64,000 nucleotides of DNA from Trichosporon coremiiforme (Eukaryota; Basidiomycota; Tremellomycetes; Trichosporonales; Trichosporonaceae), in NCBI GenBank assembly GCA_039545355.1, contig BCJJ01000015.1, forward strand, positions 434,001-498,000, written 5' to 3'. Both the position numbers and the translations under genes were made by a program. Numbering within the stretch: position 1 is the stretch's first letter; each line of letters begins with the position of its first letter. Below the pieces are notes generated by a model. The model had not been told where the DNA came from. It made no database searches and saw only the letters and a list, made by a program, of their open reading frames with translations. Shown here in pieces: positions 32,239 to 46,667 of the stretch.

Positions 32239-32842
32239 CGTTACTGCCAGTCAGTGGTGTGGAAGTGTCCAGAAACAACATCGCCGAGGGCTCGGTCAGC
32301 TCAAGTTCGTGCGCATCAATTTCGAGGACGCATGGGGCCCCGGTCTGTTCTCCACCAGTGTGACCTCCACTTGCGTCCTGCCTGTCTGTCTCCCTAGGTG
32401 TCTCATCCTCTGAGTGTACACACTCAACCTCAAAACGCTCTGATCGGCAGGATGAACAGAGTCAGAGGGGACCGTGGGAAAACGCGAATCCAGCAAAAGT
32501 GCTCTCTGATGCTGATCTGGTCACCGCTTGGACTTCCTACGAGGATGACATACTCATTTCCTTCGCACTCCTTCCCTCCATCCCTACACCGCACCTCCAC
32601 CAGAGACACCACACAACTCAGAGTGCACACCGCGCCCCGCCTGCACCGCCGCGTTGGACACTGTATGTAGCCCTATTCATGCGATGGACAAGTACACTAT
32701 GCTATGTCTATTACAACGAGTGCTATAATCTAGGCTCTGGTCTTGTGTCACATTCTCTTCCACTTCTTCATCGTGCGCCTGCTCTCCTTCTGCCTGGCGG
32801 CATCATGCTCACGCTCACGCGCTGTCGCGCGCTCGCTTACAT
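32239..32842. promoter_or_regulatory. Upstream region of RPAP3 gene / 3' side of RAD53
   Basis: About 600 bases between tandem minus-strand genes; holds the RPAP3 promoter. Some open frames exist but lack splice sites or recognisable sequence. Confidence 0.5.
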
Positions 32843-35277
<2,435 letters not shown>

Positions 35278-35781
35278 GGTGCCGGCTAGCGGGACGCAGA
35301 GCGAACGAACGTGTAGGAGTAGTGGAGGGGGGGGCCAGGTGGTGTGATCGGGGGACCAGTTCTTATAGCAACAGCGGAGTGGGACACGTGGAGCGCTTGC
35401 GCAGGCTAGCCAGTTGCCGGGTGTCTCGCAGGGGTCTGATGTGGACAAGGTCAAAGTGTACGATGCTGACGTTGTGGGTTATGGTCGAGTGTTGTTTTGG
35501 CAACCAACCTTTGCACCAGACGTTCCTCATTCCTGGTCCTGACCATGGATCCTGACCTTGCGCTGTGGATGAACGACTTGCGACGCGTCCGGGAACAAAC
35601 CCACGCGTCGGGCGTGTGTCACGTGCACCCACCTCCACCTGCTGCATGCGGTCACCACAGCGGGGCAAGCGGGGGCAGATTACCAGCCGGCTGTCATCGC
35701 TGGATCACTACAACGGCAAGCGTAACGTTGCAACCAACTCGCCACTAGCTTTCTCAAACTTATCGCTCATCTGAGCCCACC
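35278..35781. promoter_or_regulatory. Divergent promoter RAD53 / BSD-domain gene
   Basis: 504 bases with CACGTG at 35385-35390 and 35620-35625. The start at 35782 has a strong context (caccATGgcc). No further gene seen. Confidence 0.55.
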
Positions 35782-37671
35782 ATGGCCGACAAGACTGACG
35801 CTTCTGCCGCTAGTCCGACAAAGGACGACGTCAAGGTCGACACCGCCGCTGCGGCTGAGAACACTGCGCTCGCGACGTCTGCTGCGGACGCCAAGTCGGA
35901 AGTGACCGACAAGACCGAGTCGACCAACGATGAGAAGAAGGACGGCGACAAGACCCCGGCTGGAGCTGCTCCAGACGCGCAGCCGACTATCGAGCAGTCG
36001 CTAGAGGAGGGTATCGGCAACGTCGTCAAGGGCTTTGGCTCCATCTGGGGCGTCATGAAGGCGAGGGTGAGTGTGTGACGAGGGCCGCGCAGCAACGCCA
36101 GTCGCGCTGCACAACTGCAGCGCTCTGGTCTCTCCGACGATGCACCCTTCTTCCATGTGGGACCTGGGCTTTGTCCGTGCCCCGCTTCCGGTGCAAAGAC
36201 CCAGCTACGAGGCAGAATGGACACAGCTGACAATCCAGTCTGCGAACACGCTGAAGCAGGTCCAGACGCAGGCGAACAAGACGTACCAGCAGCTGCAGGA
36301 CGACATGAAGACGTTGCAGGAGGCCAAGGTCGAGGTGGCGGCGAAGGACCCAGCGCAATGGGAGGCGGAGCAGGAAGAGGCGAAGAAGAAGAAGGCCGAG
36401 GCTGAGGCTGCGCGAGCTGCTGAAGCTGAGGCCTCTGGCTCCGCCGAGGACGCCGACGCGGACCCCTCTGACCCGGAGGGCAAGGGCAAAGCTCGAGCCC
36501 GCGACACGCCCGGAGCCGGCCCGATTGCAGACGCGGAAGCGACGGCTCGCTCGCTGTTCTCCCGTCTCAGCACGCAGACCTCGGCACTGCAAAACTCGCT
36601 CCAGTCCTCGCTCGCCACGACTCTGGCCAGCGCGCGGGCGAGTGGGCTAGACGACCCCGCCGCCCTTCGCGCCCGTCTGACCGAGAATCTGCGCCTCTCG
36701 GAGCTGAAGCTCTCGCTCCAGCAAGCCGAAAAGCTTGCCGAGGGCTACGTCGCGAAGGGCCGTGGTGCGGCCGAAGCCTGGGCCGCGGAGGCCGAGCGCT
36801 GGGTCGAGGACAACGTGAAGGTTGTTCCTCCTCCGTCTAACCTGCCTTCCGGGGGCTTCGACGCCGGGGAATGGTACGCCTTCACCACGTCCGCGCCCGC
36901 CACAAACCCCTCTACGCCTCGAACCGACTCACCTGCGCCTGGTCTTGGCCCGATCGCCGGCTCTCGTAAAGAAGCCCTCCTGGCGAGGCTGCGCGCTGAC
37001 ACGGCGCTGCTGCTCGTCGACCCGGCGGCCGAGACCGAGTCCAAGGAGCGTAGGGAAGAGTACGCCAAGTGGATCCGGGAGAACGCCGAGAAGATCCCCG
37101 CCGAAAAGGAGAAGGAAGTCGGCAACGTGGGCGAGATTCGTATGGCGCTCGTCCCCGAACAGCTCGACGACGGCGAGTTCTGGACCCGATACCTCTTCCA
37201 TAGGGACATGATTGAGGAGCAGGAGAAGAAGAGGAAGGCGCTGCTGATGGGTGAGTGTCGAGCTTGAGCTCGAGCGTAGCGAGAGCGAGTGACGGAGTGA
37301 CCGGCGTTAGCCTTGGTGCTGGTGCGAGCGAGCGAGAGTGGGAGGAGAGAGGATGACGAATGCTAATGACAGCTACTACCACGACAGAGGACGAAGAGGA
37401 CTTTTCCTGGGACGACGGAGACGACGAGGACGAGCAACCCACCCCCACTACGTCGATTTCCAAGGACAAGCTGTCTACCACTCCTGCCGCTACCCCCGCC
37501 GAGAAGCCCGCCGCGGCCACCGGTGCCGAGAGCAAGGGCGGGAAGGATAGGGAGGACGCAAAGCCGGGCTCCAAGGCCACGTCCCCGAGGGACAGCGAGG
37601 AGAGTTACGATGTCGTCAGCGGCCGGACGACGAATACGGCTGCCAGCGACAGTGACTCGGACTGGGAGTAG
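35782..37671 (+). CDS. BSD-domain protein, Dos2-like
   Basis: Three exons: 35782-36066, 36239-37250 and 37373-37671, 531 residues. The N terminus is acidic and Ala/Lys/Asp-rich, then IGNVVKGFGSIWGVMKARSANTLKQVQTQANKTYQQL, an amphipathic helix common to BSD proteins of the BSDC1/Dos2 type. A long Ala/Glu helical region spans about 115-290. The BSD domain lies near residues 340-425 with the two diagnostic aromatic positions in YAKWIRE and FWTRYLFHRD. The tail is acidic: DEEDFSWDDGDDEDEQ, and the last residues SDSDSDWE form the DWE end found in this family. In fission yeast the name Dos2 is linked to heterochromatin, but the BSDC1-like class is poorly characterised; function should be treated as unknown. 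Exon phases are unambiguous. Confidence 0.85.
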
Positions 37672-37934
37672 ACGCCGCCGAACTCGATCTTTGTAAATAA
37701 ACTGCATGTAACATATGTACGAGCAAGGGCTTGCTCTGAAAAGCTAATCGGGAATCCTTTTACAAACTTAACTACGTGGTGACTTGGGATAAATACTCGT
37801 ACTCGAATCGTTGGAATGTGGTATGTGGTATGTGTCGGTCATGGAATCGTTGCTGTGGATATAAGGAGTGGCTGGGTTTCTCGGCCGCCTCCTCTGTTTC
37901 TCCTCTGCTCTCCCTTCTCACTCGCTCCGCTCGC
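37672..37934. other. Convergent 3' intergenic region
   Basis: 263 bases between convergent stop codons; AT-richer with polyadenylation-like sequence (aataaact near 37695). Nothing else seen. Confidence 0.5.
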
Positions 37935-40900
37935 CTAGTCGGCCTTCAGGTGCCCAACCATAGCCTTAACCCCCTCCCCATCGACCCACTCCCCCGTCCT
38001 GAGCTCGACTTTCGTCCTCTTCGCGCCAGCCTCATCAGCGTTGGCCAGTGCCTGTCCCGCCGCCATAGACTGTGCGACCTCACGCGCCGCCTCCTGCTCG
38101 TCGGCCTCCGCGACCCCGGCATCCCTCTCTCCAGCCTGCACACTGCCCAATGCAGCCTGGTCCTCCGCAACCGTACTGCCGTGGTACTCCGCCTCTGAGA
38201 CACTGTGCGCGCCCGAGGACAGGGTCGTGTTGGTGTATGCGTGGGGGTACGGGAATTGAGGCGACTGGGGGTACAAAGTCGGCGACTTCGAGGGACTGGA
38301 CGGTGGGGGACCGTTCGGCTCCTGCGATTGAGTTTGCGCCAGTTGAGCGGTGGCCGGGGGGTTTGGGTAAGGTGTCGGGAACTGCATCGACACGCCGGAC
38401 TGAGGCGTCGGGGCGGTAATCGCCTGACCTGCGGCCCAGCTCGCGTCCTGGGTTGATTGCGCGGATGTCGGCTGCGCACACGTCGGCCGCGTCGGCGCAT
38501 CGTTCAGCACGGCTTGCACGCACGCCGCGCCCGGTGCGCCAGGGCCGTTGGCCTGGTTCACGGCGTACTTTGCTGCCAAGTAGGACGCGTTGTTGGTCGC
38601 TTCGGCGCGGGTGTGTTCCCCACTGAGCCTGGCCAGTGTCGGACGGTGCGCCTCGGCGCTCATCTTCATGCCGTTCGGACGTTCGTCGTGCTCGCACCCG
38701 ACCGGCTTGACGAGCTTGTGCGGCGACTCGAGACCCGCAGGACGTAAGGACGTGTCGCCCCCGCGCATGACGGACATTAAGAAGTCGAGGAAGCGGTGTC
38801 CGTACGTGTCTGGGTCGACGCACGAAACGGTAATCGCGTTCTCCGTCATGCTCTTCCACGCGTGCTCTATCCGCTTGGAGAGGTTGTATGGGGTGCAAAT
38901 GTCGATGATGCCGACATAGTAGATCATGTCCATGGGCTGCTTCTGCTCGTCGGTCGCTTGCAGACCGCCCTCGTCCTGGTAGAACAGGAAGTGACGACGG
39001 TCCGCCGAGCCGCCCTGAGGCAGCTGCGACGACGCGTTCAACAGTCGCTTCGGGTCTGACCGCGCCACGGCACGGCGCACCGTCTTCGCCTCGGCTCCTG
39101 CCTTCACGCTCGACGGCTTGCGCCGCACAGGCATCGTCTGCGGGTTGAAGACCGCCAGTGTCGTTTCGCGCAGGTTGTCCCGGTTACCGCGCTCCATGTT
39201 GTGGATGCCGACGAGCAGAGAATAGTCCATGACGTTGATCTTCTTCAGGAACTCCATGTCGCGCCGCAGCTGCTCGGTCAGGAGCGCGCGCTTCTCGGGA
39301 CCAAACTCGAGCGTACGCCCGCGGTTCACCCAGTTGATGTCCTTCAGCACCGCGCGCGGGTTCGTCTTGGCCTTCTCCTCGGGGTATTCGCGCCCGTACG
39401 CCGAGCCCTTCAAGTCGTACGTCTCGTGGATGTCGCGGTGCGGGGGGAACAGGTTGTTCATGATGACGAAATGGATCTTGCGCCCGCGCGGCATCTTGAC
39501 ACGGTGCAGGCCGTAGAAACGCGACAGCAGCGTGTGCGGGTTGTTGCGCACATGCTCGTGGTAGTCCTTCAGGATCGAGCGCATGAAGCAGTGCTCAGAG
39601 TGCGAGATCGTCTTGATGATGAACCGGTAGTCGCGCGAGTAGTAGAAGAAGCTCCCCGACTTGCCGGGTGATCCCAACTCGCTGAGAATGTACTTGGCGG
39701 TCAGAGACAGCAGGTAGTCGGCCGGGTCGATGTGAAAGTAGTCCTCGCGCAGCTCGCGGAACACCCAAGGCGCATAGTCTTTAAACTTGAAGTCGTACTT
39801 GGCCGAGGGCGTCAGCTCGTTGCCGAGCATGTCGAACGAGTACTTGTGCCGCGCGACATAGTCCTCCTCAGTCAGCGGCCGCTTGATCTTGGCCTGGCAT
39901 CGAGACACAGCGACACGGATGCCCGTCAGCATGTTGTACATGAGCACGTAGTTGCGGTGTCCCTCTCCGACGAGGTTGCCGACAAGAACCTTTGCCTCTT
40001 CCGTCTCCTTGCGGCGCACGGTGACGCGCCGGTCGGTTTTTTGCGCGGGGCCGCCAGCCTGTTTCGGCGAAGATGCGGTGCCTTCTGCGGGATCGACCGT
40101 GATGTCGGGCGCCTGCTGCGGTGAGACAAGAAGGCTCATCTTCTTCTGGCGCTTCTGGAGTCGCTCCCGCCTAAGGATGTCTGCCTGAGCCAAGATGTCG
40201 GGCGGCAAATTGATGTTGCCATCGAGCGACTGTTGCGGACCATGCCCTGTCGACGACACACTGCTGCTGAGCACGCGCGGTGCCATGGGCGGTGTAGGGT
40301 GCGTCGGGTTTGTGTTTCGTCGCTGTGGGGCGGGACGTCCGGCGGCCGCCGGTGGCAATGGAGACGAAGAAACCGAATTCGGGAGGTCGACAGCATTGAA
40401 AGGCGGCGATGAGAACGAGTTGCGCGGCAGCGAGCTCGCGTCATCGTCTGTCAGCATCCCCCGTCCCCAGTCTGGCGATGCGCCGGGCTGCGGATCCCGC
40501 TGCGGCGCGAGTCGTCCACTGCGAACCATCGACAGGCTTCCGGCGCGGCTCGACGTGGAGCCGCTCGACACTCGCCGCGCCATCATGAATGGAGCGACGG
40601 GTGGTCGCTCAGCTGAGGCGTCTCGCGCGTAAGCCGACGGCGGCGGCCGGTGTGATCCCTCGCTCGCGTTATCGATTGAAGGCGCTGGCGGCCGATGCGA
40701 GCCCTCGCTCATCGTGTCGATCGAGGGAGAGTACGCGGCCGTGGGCGTCGGGGCGTCATCCTCCTGCGGTTCCGGCTCCGACACCAGCGTGCCCCCAAAC
40801 GTTGGCGCAGGTGGCTGTTGCGGCTGCTGCATCTGTTGAGGCTGTGGTGAGGGCTGAATCGGCTGCGGCGTCTGCTGCAATGGTAAAGCGTGAGTGCTCT

Positions 40901-41851
40901 CTCCCGCCTCCGTGACGGGCTGTAACTGCGCGCCGCTGAGGCCTGACGCCGGCGGAGTCGCGAGTTCATCTGGGTCGACCCCGGACGATGCGACCGACGC
41001 CGCAACAACGACCTTCTCCTGGTGCGTGAGGTTGTTTCGGTCCTCGAACACGGCCGACACGATAGTCGCCTCCGTGACGGCTATGCTCGGGGTATAGTCG
41101 CCGTCGCTAGCGTCACTGAGGGGCGGGCTCGGCGGCGCGCCCTGCATGACGGGACTGCGCTGGCGGTGCGGGGACGCGAATCGGCGTGCTGCGTCCTTGC
41201 TGTCTGGCGTGCGGCGGAAGACGTTCGAGACCTTTTTCATGATGCGTCTTGGCCCGGGCTCCTCGATCTCGGCCGCCGGTGCCAGCTTGGAGTTCGGCGT
41301 CCTGGGCGCTGCGAACGCGTTCGTGTTCGCGCTCACGTTCGCGTTCGCTTTCGAATCCAGATCGAGAGAGAACCCCCTTGGTCGTCCGCGCTCCTCGTCG
41401 AGGGAGAAGAATCGCTCGTTCTCGTTGTCACTGTCGTCGCTGTCGGGCTCCTGGGACGTGTCTGAGTCGCCCTCGTCGTCAGTCGCGGTCTCGCCGGAAG
41501 CCAGGCGCTCGAGGTGCGGGGGAAGGGGAGGTAGCGGGTCGTCCGAGTTGTCGGGGTGATGCACAAAGTGGTAGGGATTGATACGCGGGGGCGAGGCGGA
41601 GCCTGAGGAGGAGGAAGTCAGCATGCACGTTTTGGAGAGTGATGGGTTATGGGCTCGGCGCCCAGGGCGTGCGTGGGTTTTCGGCGGCGGGCACGACAGA
41701 TCGGGCTTTGTTGCTGCAAGTCCCCCTTAGGCGCCCAACGCCATACCGCCCCGCCCCTCGGGCAAGACTCACGACCGTTCACGGTGTACGGTGTCCACTC
41801 GTCATTGTCGTTGTAGCGTTGCTGCGTCGCAGCGACGGCGGGGGTGCCCAT
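37935..41851 (-). CDS. MSS4: Phosphatidylinositol-4-phosphate 5-kinase (Mss4 type)
   Basis: Two exons, complement(join(37935..41602,41773..41851)), 1248 residues. Exon 1 (MGTPAVAATQQRYNDNDEWTP) is joined through a GTGAGT donor and a ctgacttcctcctcctcag acceptor with matching phase; without it the large exon would start at 41624. A long Ser/Pro-rich N-terminal region precedes the PIPK catalytic core (about 545-975): GEGHRNYVLMYNMLTGIRVAVSR, SGSFFYYSRDYRFIIKT (nucleotide loop), PRGRKIHFVIMNN, YDLKGSAYGR, INVMDYSLLVGIHN (catalytic) and GIIDICTPYNLSKRIEHAWKS (activation loop and substrate specificity). It makes PI(4,5)P2 at the plasma membrane, controlling actin, endocytosis and cell wall integrity. 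The C-terminal 270 residues are low complexity. Divergent promoter with the IBA57 gene. Confidence 0.93.
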
Positions 41852-41985
41852 GGGCTGTTGGGCGCGGTGGCCGGGGTGCAATCGGGGGGCCGAGGAATCG
41901 AGGGTTCAGTTCAGTTCAGTCCAGTCGGGGATCAAAGGTCGGCGCGTGGAGGAGAGTGATCGAGTTGGGAGGTGGTGAGAGAAAA

Positions 41986-42027
41986 AGAGAGAGAGAGAGA
42001 GAGAGTGTGTGTGTGTGTGTGTGTGTG
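41986..42027. repeat. Compound (AG)n(TG)n microsatellite
   Basis: About ten AG dinucleotides followed by eleven TG dinucleotides, in the leader or promoter of the minus-strand MSS4 gene. Confidence 0.9.
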
Positions 42028-42255
42028 CTCGTCGTGTGGTCGAATAAGTCGAGGAAGGAGGGAACAAGGACTGAATGTGTAGGTGAGATGGGGTGACAAG
42101 CGACGAGCAAGTGGGATAGGGTGTGTGTGAGGTCAGGAGATGCGAGGCTAGGTGACGGCTGCGGAATGAATGACTGCAACGAGCGGTGCGGTGCTACGGT
42201 GGTGCTACGGTGGTGGCCAAAGCTTGGCTGCACGGTGGACTGCATCGATTGCAGG

Positions 42256-42283
42256 GTTCAGACCGTTCAGACCCGTTCAGACC
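42256..42283. repeat. Three GTTCAGACC units
   Basis: GTTCAGACC at 42256, 42265 and 42275, the third offset by one base. Lies midway in the MSS4/IBA57 divergent promoter. Confidence 0.75.
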
Positions 42284-42889
42284 TTCCCCCTTCGGTCTTC
42301 CCGCGCGCCAGTAGGTGCCTACAGTGCTTACAATGCCTCGTTCCACGTGACCTCTCCTGAACGTGAACGTTCAAGTCTTGTGTTTCTGGCGTTCAGACGC
42401 CGGGAACGGAACGAGACACGGGAATGCGTGTGCAAGCCATGTCGTGTCGTCGGCACGCTGCAGACTGTGCTGTGAGATCTGACTGCCAGAAGCGAGGAAG
42501 CCAGAATGCATGCGTGGCCACACGATGATTGTGGGTGTGGAGCATCAAGGCGCTGCTGCTGTCGGCCATCGCAGTGGCAGCAGTATCGCAGCGCAGCGCA
42601 GCGCATCGCGAACGGCCGGCCGCCGCAGGGTATAGGGGTCCAGACTCCAGACTCTTGTCTCAACCAGGCTCGCGGCAACGCTAGTGTGAAGGCTCGCAGG
42701 GTGCAACGGGGAGCGAGCCAGGCGCGCAGCCACGTGGCGATCCCGCTCAACCAACCGTCGGCAGTCCATAACGGCCGTGCCTGAGTATTCTTCTGTCAGC
42801 ATCGAGATGCGTTCGACGGAGACAGCTGCCAGGTCCGCATTTCGTCATATTCGTGCTCGGCTCTCATCTTTGCCTCCACACACAACACC

Positions 42890-44455
42890 ATGATACCGAG
42901 ACCACTCCGGCCAACGCCGCTTGTGCGTCCCGTGGTCTCTGCCTCCCGGCTAGGACGCAGGGGTATCGTTGCCCCCGCGCCCGGAGATGCTGTCGGCGCG
43001 AGTAAGCCCGCCGCCGCCAAGCTAAACAAGAACGTCCTCGAGGTCTCTGGTCCTGACGCCGCCAAGTTCCTGAAGGGGCAGATGTGCAAGGACGTCGAGA
43101 CGCTCGGCGGCGGCTACAGCGGTTTCCTCAATGCTAGCGTGAGTTTGCTCGCCCTTTTTGACCTTCCTTTGACCTTCCTTGGACCTTCCTTGGACCTTCC
43201 TTTGACCTTCCTTTGACCTTCCTTTGACCTTCCTTTGACCTTCCTTTAACCTTTCTTTGACCTTCCTCGTCTGTCTTCCCTCCACCGCTCGCATCTCTTG
43301 CGCGCCACCTTCTCGAACCCGAATCCCACAGCTACTTGTTTGGCATGACGAGCTAACCCCAGGGCCGCGTACTGCACACTGTCTTTTCCATCCCGACGCC
43401 GAAAGGCTACCTGATCTCCTGGGAGCCCGGATCGCCCTACCCCCTCGAGGAGCTGTTGAAGCCCTTCCGTCTCCGCTCCAAGGTCAAGTTCCGAGACGCG
43501 ACAGAGGAGTACGACGTCTGGAGTGCTTGGGGTCTGCCCGCCTCTCCAGAGCCGAAGTACCAGTGGCGATTTGGCTCTGGAGGTGCTGCCGAGCGACTGT
43601 GGGGCTGGGACGGCGACCGCGCGCCGCTGAATCTGAACGAGGGCGAGGCGGGTACTTGGGACCTTAGGGCGGGCTTTGGACCGGAGGCGATGGGAAAAGT
43701 GGTGTTTGCGCCGAAGGGGAAGAAGCGTGAGTACGAGCTCCGAGCGGAGCAGCGGAGCGAGCAGCAAGGAGCCATGGAGTAGCCAAGGTCTGTGGTTCCT
43801 GGGCTCCGAACTCCGAACGTTTCGAGCTTCGATTCGAGAGCATAATCTGATGCCAGCCTCCGTGCTCAGTGAGCACGACGAAGTCGCCCTGCGGGACTAC
43901 ATGCGCCGTCGCATGTCTCTCGGTATTCCAGAAGGCGACGCCGAGATTGTGCCGGGTCAGGCCCTCCCCCTCGAATCCGACATGGACATCCACGGCGGCG
44001 TCGACTTCCGGAAGGGCTGCTACCTGGGCCAAGAGCTGACCGTGCGGACGTACCACACGGGTGCGACGCGGAAGCGTCTCCTCCCGATCCGCTTGTACCC
44101 CCTCGGCACCTCGTCCTCTCCCGAAACGACCACGGCAGCCGTGGACAGCCTCCCGCCCGCGCCCAAATTGGACGGACCCGCGGACGTGAAGTGGGTCCCG
44201 CCGCCCGACGCCAAGTCTCAGCGCCCGAAGCCAGCGGGCAAGATCATGGCCGTGTTAGATGGAGAGGAAGAAGGTAGTCTTGGAATGGGATTGATTAGGT
44301 TGGAGTATGCGGAGAGGGCCTGCTGGGGCGGCATGAGTGGGCAATTGCAGGCTGAGATCAATGGCGAGAAGTGGATGGTGGACGTGGATATGGGAGAGGC
44401 GTATGGGCAATCGGAGAAGATCAAGCCGCCGCCGCCGCCGCCCGAGGACGACTGA
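42890..44455 (+). CDS. IBA57: Iba57/Caf17 mitochondrial [4Fe-4S] assembly factor
   Basis: Exons 42890-43138, 43363-43726 and 43857-44455, 403 residues. A folate-binding GcvT-fold protein that works with Isa1/Isa2 in the late mitochondrial iron-sulphur pathway, feeding aconitase and radical-SAM enzymes such as lipoate and biotin synthases. The first 45 residues are Arg/Ala/Pro-rich without acidic residues until residue 32, consistent with a matrix-targeting presequence. Motifs: VSGPDAAKFLKGQMC, GRVLHTVFSIP, EGDAEIVPGQALPLE and the diagnostic KGCYLGQELTVRTYHTG, whose Cys is conserved across the family. The Iba57 C-terminal domain is present but interrupted by a Pro/Ser-rich insert (about 290-330), and it ends in a polyproline/acidic tail. 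Intron 1 (224 nt) carries an 11-bp tandem array. Confidence 0.93.
43157..43266. repeat. Ten-copy 11-bp array inside IBA57 intron 1
   Basis: Ten consecutive 11-bp units of TTTGACCTTCC, with two TTGGACCTTCC and one TTTAACCTTTC variants. The period is kept exactly over 110 bp and the array is confined to the intron. Confidence 0.95.
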
Positions 44456-44584
44456 GCCCGCCGCTAGGCGGGGCGAAGGAGGTCAGTAGAGACGGGGATA
44501 TAGAATCAGAAGCAATGCATCACTGTTCGCAAATTGTTCTGCAGATTGACATCGTGTCTATGATGAGATGAATATATGGACTAG
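44456..44584. other. Convergent 3' intergenic region IBA57/SET5
   Basis: 129 bases between convergent stops. Nothing seen beyond AT-rich 3' UTR-like sequence. Confidence 0.5.
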
Positions 44585-46323
44585 TTAGAGCATGTCGTCA
44601 ACAGCCAACTCTTCCATCTTGGCAACAACATCGTCAACGTCACCCTTACCCTCCTCCTTCACCTCCCTCTCTCCCTCACCCTCCTTTGCCTCACCTCCCT
44701 TAACCTCCTTGGCCTCCTTTCCCTCACGCTCAACCTTAAGTCTCTTCCTCTCAGCTTCCTCCTCCTTTTCTTCTCTCAGACATTTGGAGCAAACACACCA
44801 GAACCCGTATCCGTCCCTGAGCGCTTGTCTCCTTGCTCTCCTAGGCAGATTGAAATCGACATAGGAGACCGTGAGCTCGTCACCGGGATGAATCGTCCGG
44901 CGCGCCAGCATGGTCAGTTTGTGCGTTCCGCGCACGCCGCGCGGATTGGGATCGGGCAAGGACGCGGGAAGAGAGACGGGGGGTTGCCAGTGCCGGGGGA
45001 GGTTGCGCACCTGTGTGTCAGCGCTCGACCCCATCACCATCATAGCCCATTCTTCCATTCCCTCAATCAAACTCAACCTCGGCCAGCTCGGCCGCCGGCC
45101 GTCGCAACTCACCTGCACATTCGGCTCGCAGGAATGGTTCATGTGACAGTGCAGAGCATATAGGCCCCCGCTGTCCTCGAGATTGATATTGACGAGTCCG
45201 AGCAAGTCCAGGAAGGCCTCGTACGAGAACCACTTGGCCTCTTCCTCCTCAGTCAACGGCTGGAGCTTGCGGCCCTTGGCCCTCGACTGGAGGACTGCGT
45301 TGAACTTCTTGCCCGCCGGCGTGTTTGGGGCAGGGTTGAGGGCGGCAACCAAGACGACGTGGCCCTCTCGCCATTGCGACTCGACCTGGGCGGAGCGTTT
45401 CGGCCTGGATGTCAGCTTTCGGCGTGGTGCCAGCCAGCTTGGGCAGTGGAGGTGGAGACGAGATGTGTGTGAGAAGGCAGCAATACTGCAGTTCGCCAAC
45501 GCTCGCCTCGCTCCGCTCGCCGCTCGCCGCCCGTCGCTCGGCGCACTCACCAGTCGTCCTTGCCCTCCTCCCTCGTGCGCATGTTCATCCTCGCCATAGA
45601 ATCCCAGATGCGCTTCTCGATCGCCTCCGCACTTCCTTCCTCGCCCCACGCGCGCTCGCCGCGCCACTTGGCCAGAATCCTAGCCACAGCGTCAATACTC
45701 CGCCACTCCCTCTCCTTCATGAACTTGTTGAGCTTTGCGGCCGCGGGGTTCACGCCTTCGCACAGCAAAACGTGGTGCGATCCGGAAGACGAGCCCCGCG
45801 ACATGCAGAGCCGGTTACAGAAGAAGGCGTCTGAGCAGTCACGACACCCGACGACGCCAGGCGGAGGCGGTGCCCACAGCGCCAGACAGTGTGTGCACAA
45901 AGTCCTGTCGCGGCAGTACTCCTTGATCTTCGGGTCCGGGGTCGCGACAAACGGTTCTTCCTGCCAGAGCATTTCTCCCTGCTCCAGCTTCGAGCGAGCA
46001 ACGAGGCCCTTGCCCTTGGTCCCGCCGAAGAGCTTCGCCTTAACCTTCGGCGCGAGGGAGGGAATGTCGAGCGTCTTGTCGAGACCGGTCTGCGCGACGA
46101 GCTCGTCCTCGGCGACTTTTCCGGCGGGGACGGAGGGTCCAGAAGAAGAAGAGGGGGTGCCGCCGAAGGACGAGAGCACCTTGCGGAACCGCTTCTCGGA
46201 CACTGTCCACTCAGGATGCGCCTCCTTCAACGCTCCCCACAGCTTGACAATGCCGAGATCAGGGTGCGCGGCCCGCACAGCCGACACGGCGGCGGTCAGC
46301 TCGTCGTCCGCTGGCGACGACAT
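44585..46323 (-). CDS. SET5: Set5-like SET/MYND lysine methyltransferase
   Basis: Exons complement(join(44585..45010,45113..45404,45551..46323)), 496 residues. A SMYD-type split SET domain: GGTKGKGLVARSKLEQGEML begins SET near residue 100; a Cys/His MYND-like insert (CTHCLALW, GCRDCSDAFFCNRLC) follows; then YALHCHMNHSCEPNVQVR with the NHSCEPN cofactor motif, DELTVSYVDF, and the post-SET CVCSKC. In budding yeast Set5 methylates histone H4 Lys5, 8 and 12 at low level and supports silencing near telomeres. The first 90 residues resemble a small helical domain (AAVSAVRAAHPDLGIVKLWGALKEAHPEW) often seen before fungal Set5 SET domains. The tail after about 430 is a Lys/Glu repeat (KEAKEVKGGEAKEGEG). 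Substrate is inferred. The (CA)n leader repeat lies 8 nt upstream of the start. Confidence 0.87.
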
Positions 46324-46667
46324 GGCGTTTGGTGTGTGTGTGTGTGTGACGTGTGTAGCAGCTTGCAACTCGGCCCCCACACCTCGATCGTCACTCGACG
46401 CCAGACATTCTTGCCCGCCAACATTTAGCTCCCGCCAAGAACAACAGTCACGTGACTCATCCCAGCGGGCCCCGTTCGCCACCCGAAATGTCAAAAGTTG
46501 GTTTTCTGTTGTCACCCGAGAAATCTGAACTGGGCCCGTTCCTCACTGTCACCGGTGACAACAACACACGAACGTCTGCGCGCTCGCACGCTCAGAGAAA
46601 ACACATCATTTCCACTCTCCTCGGCCGCCTCGCCCGGGCTCTGACCCCTAGGCGCCTTCCCTCCGTC
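46324..46667. promoter_or_regulatory. Divergent promoter SET5 / DUS1
   Basis: 344 bases. The 10-bp palindrome GTCACGTGAC is at 46447-46456, centrally placed for both genes. A GT dinucleotide run (46332-46348) lies next to the SET5 start. Confidence 0.6.
46332..46348. repeat. GT dinucleotide run next to the SET5 start
   Basis: Eight to nine GT units, reading (CA)n in the SET5 5' leader. Confidence 0.85.

Larger units (their letters stand above)
41852..42889. promoter_or_regulatory. Divergent promoter MSS4 / IBA57
   Basis: About 1.04 kb. Contains a compound (GA)n(TG)n microsatellite, CACGTG at 42343-42348 and 42730-42735, and three GTTCAGACC units. The rest holds no recognised gene. Confidence 0.55.
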
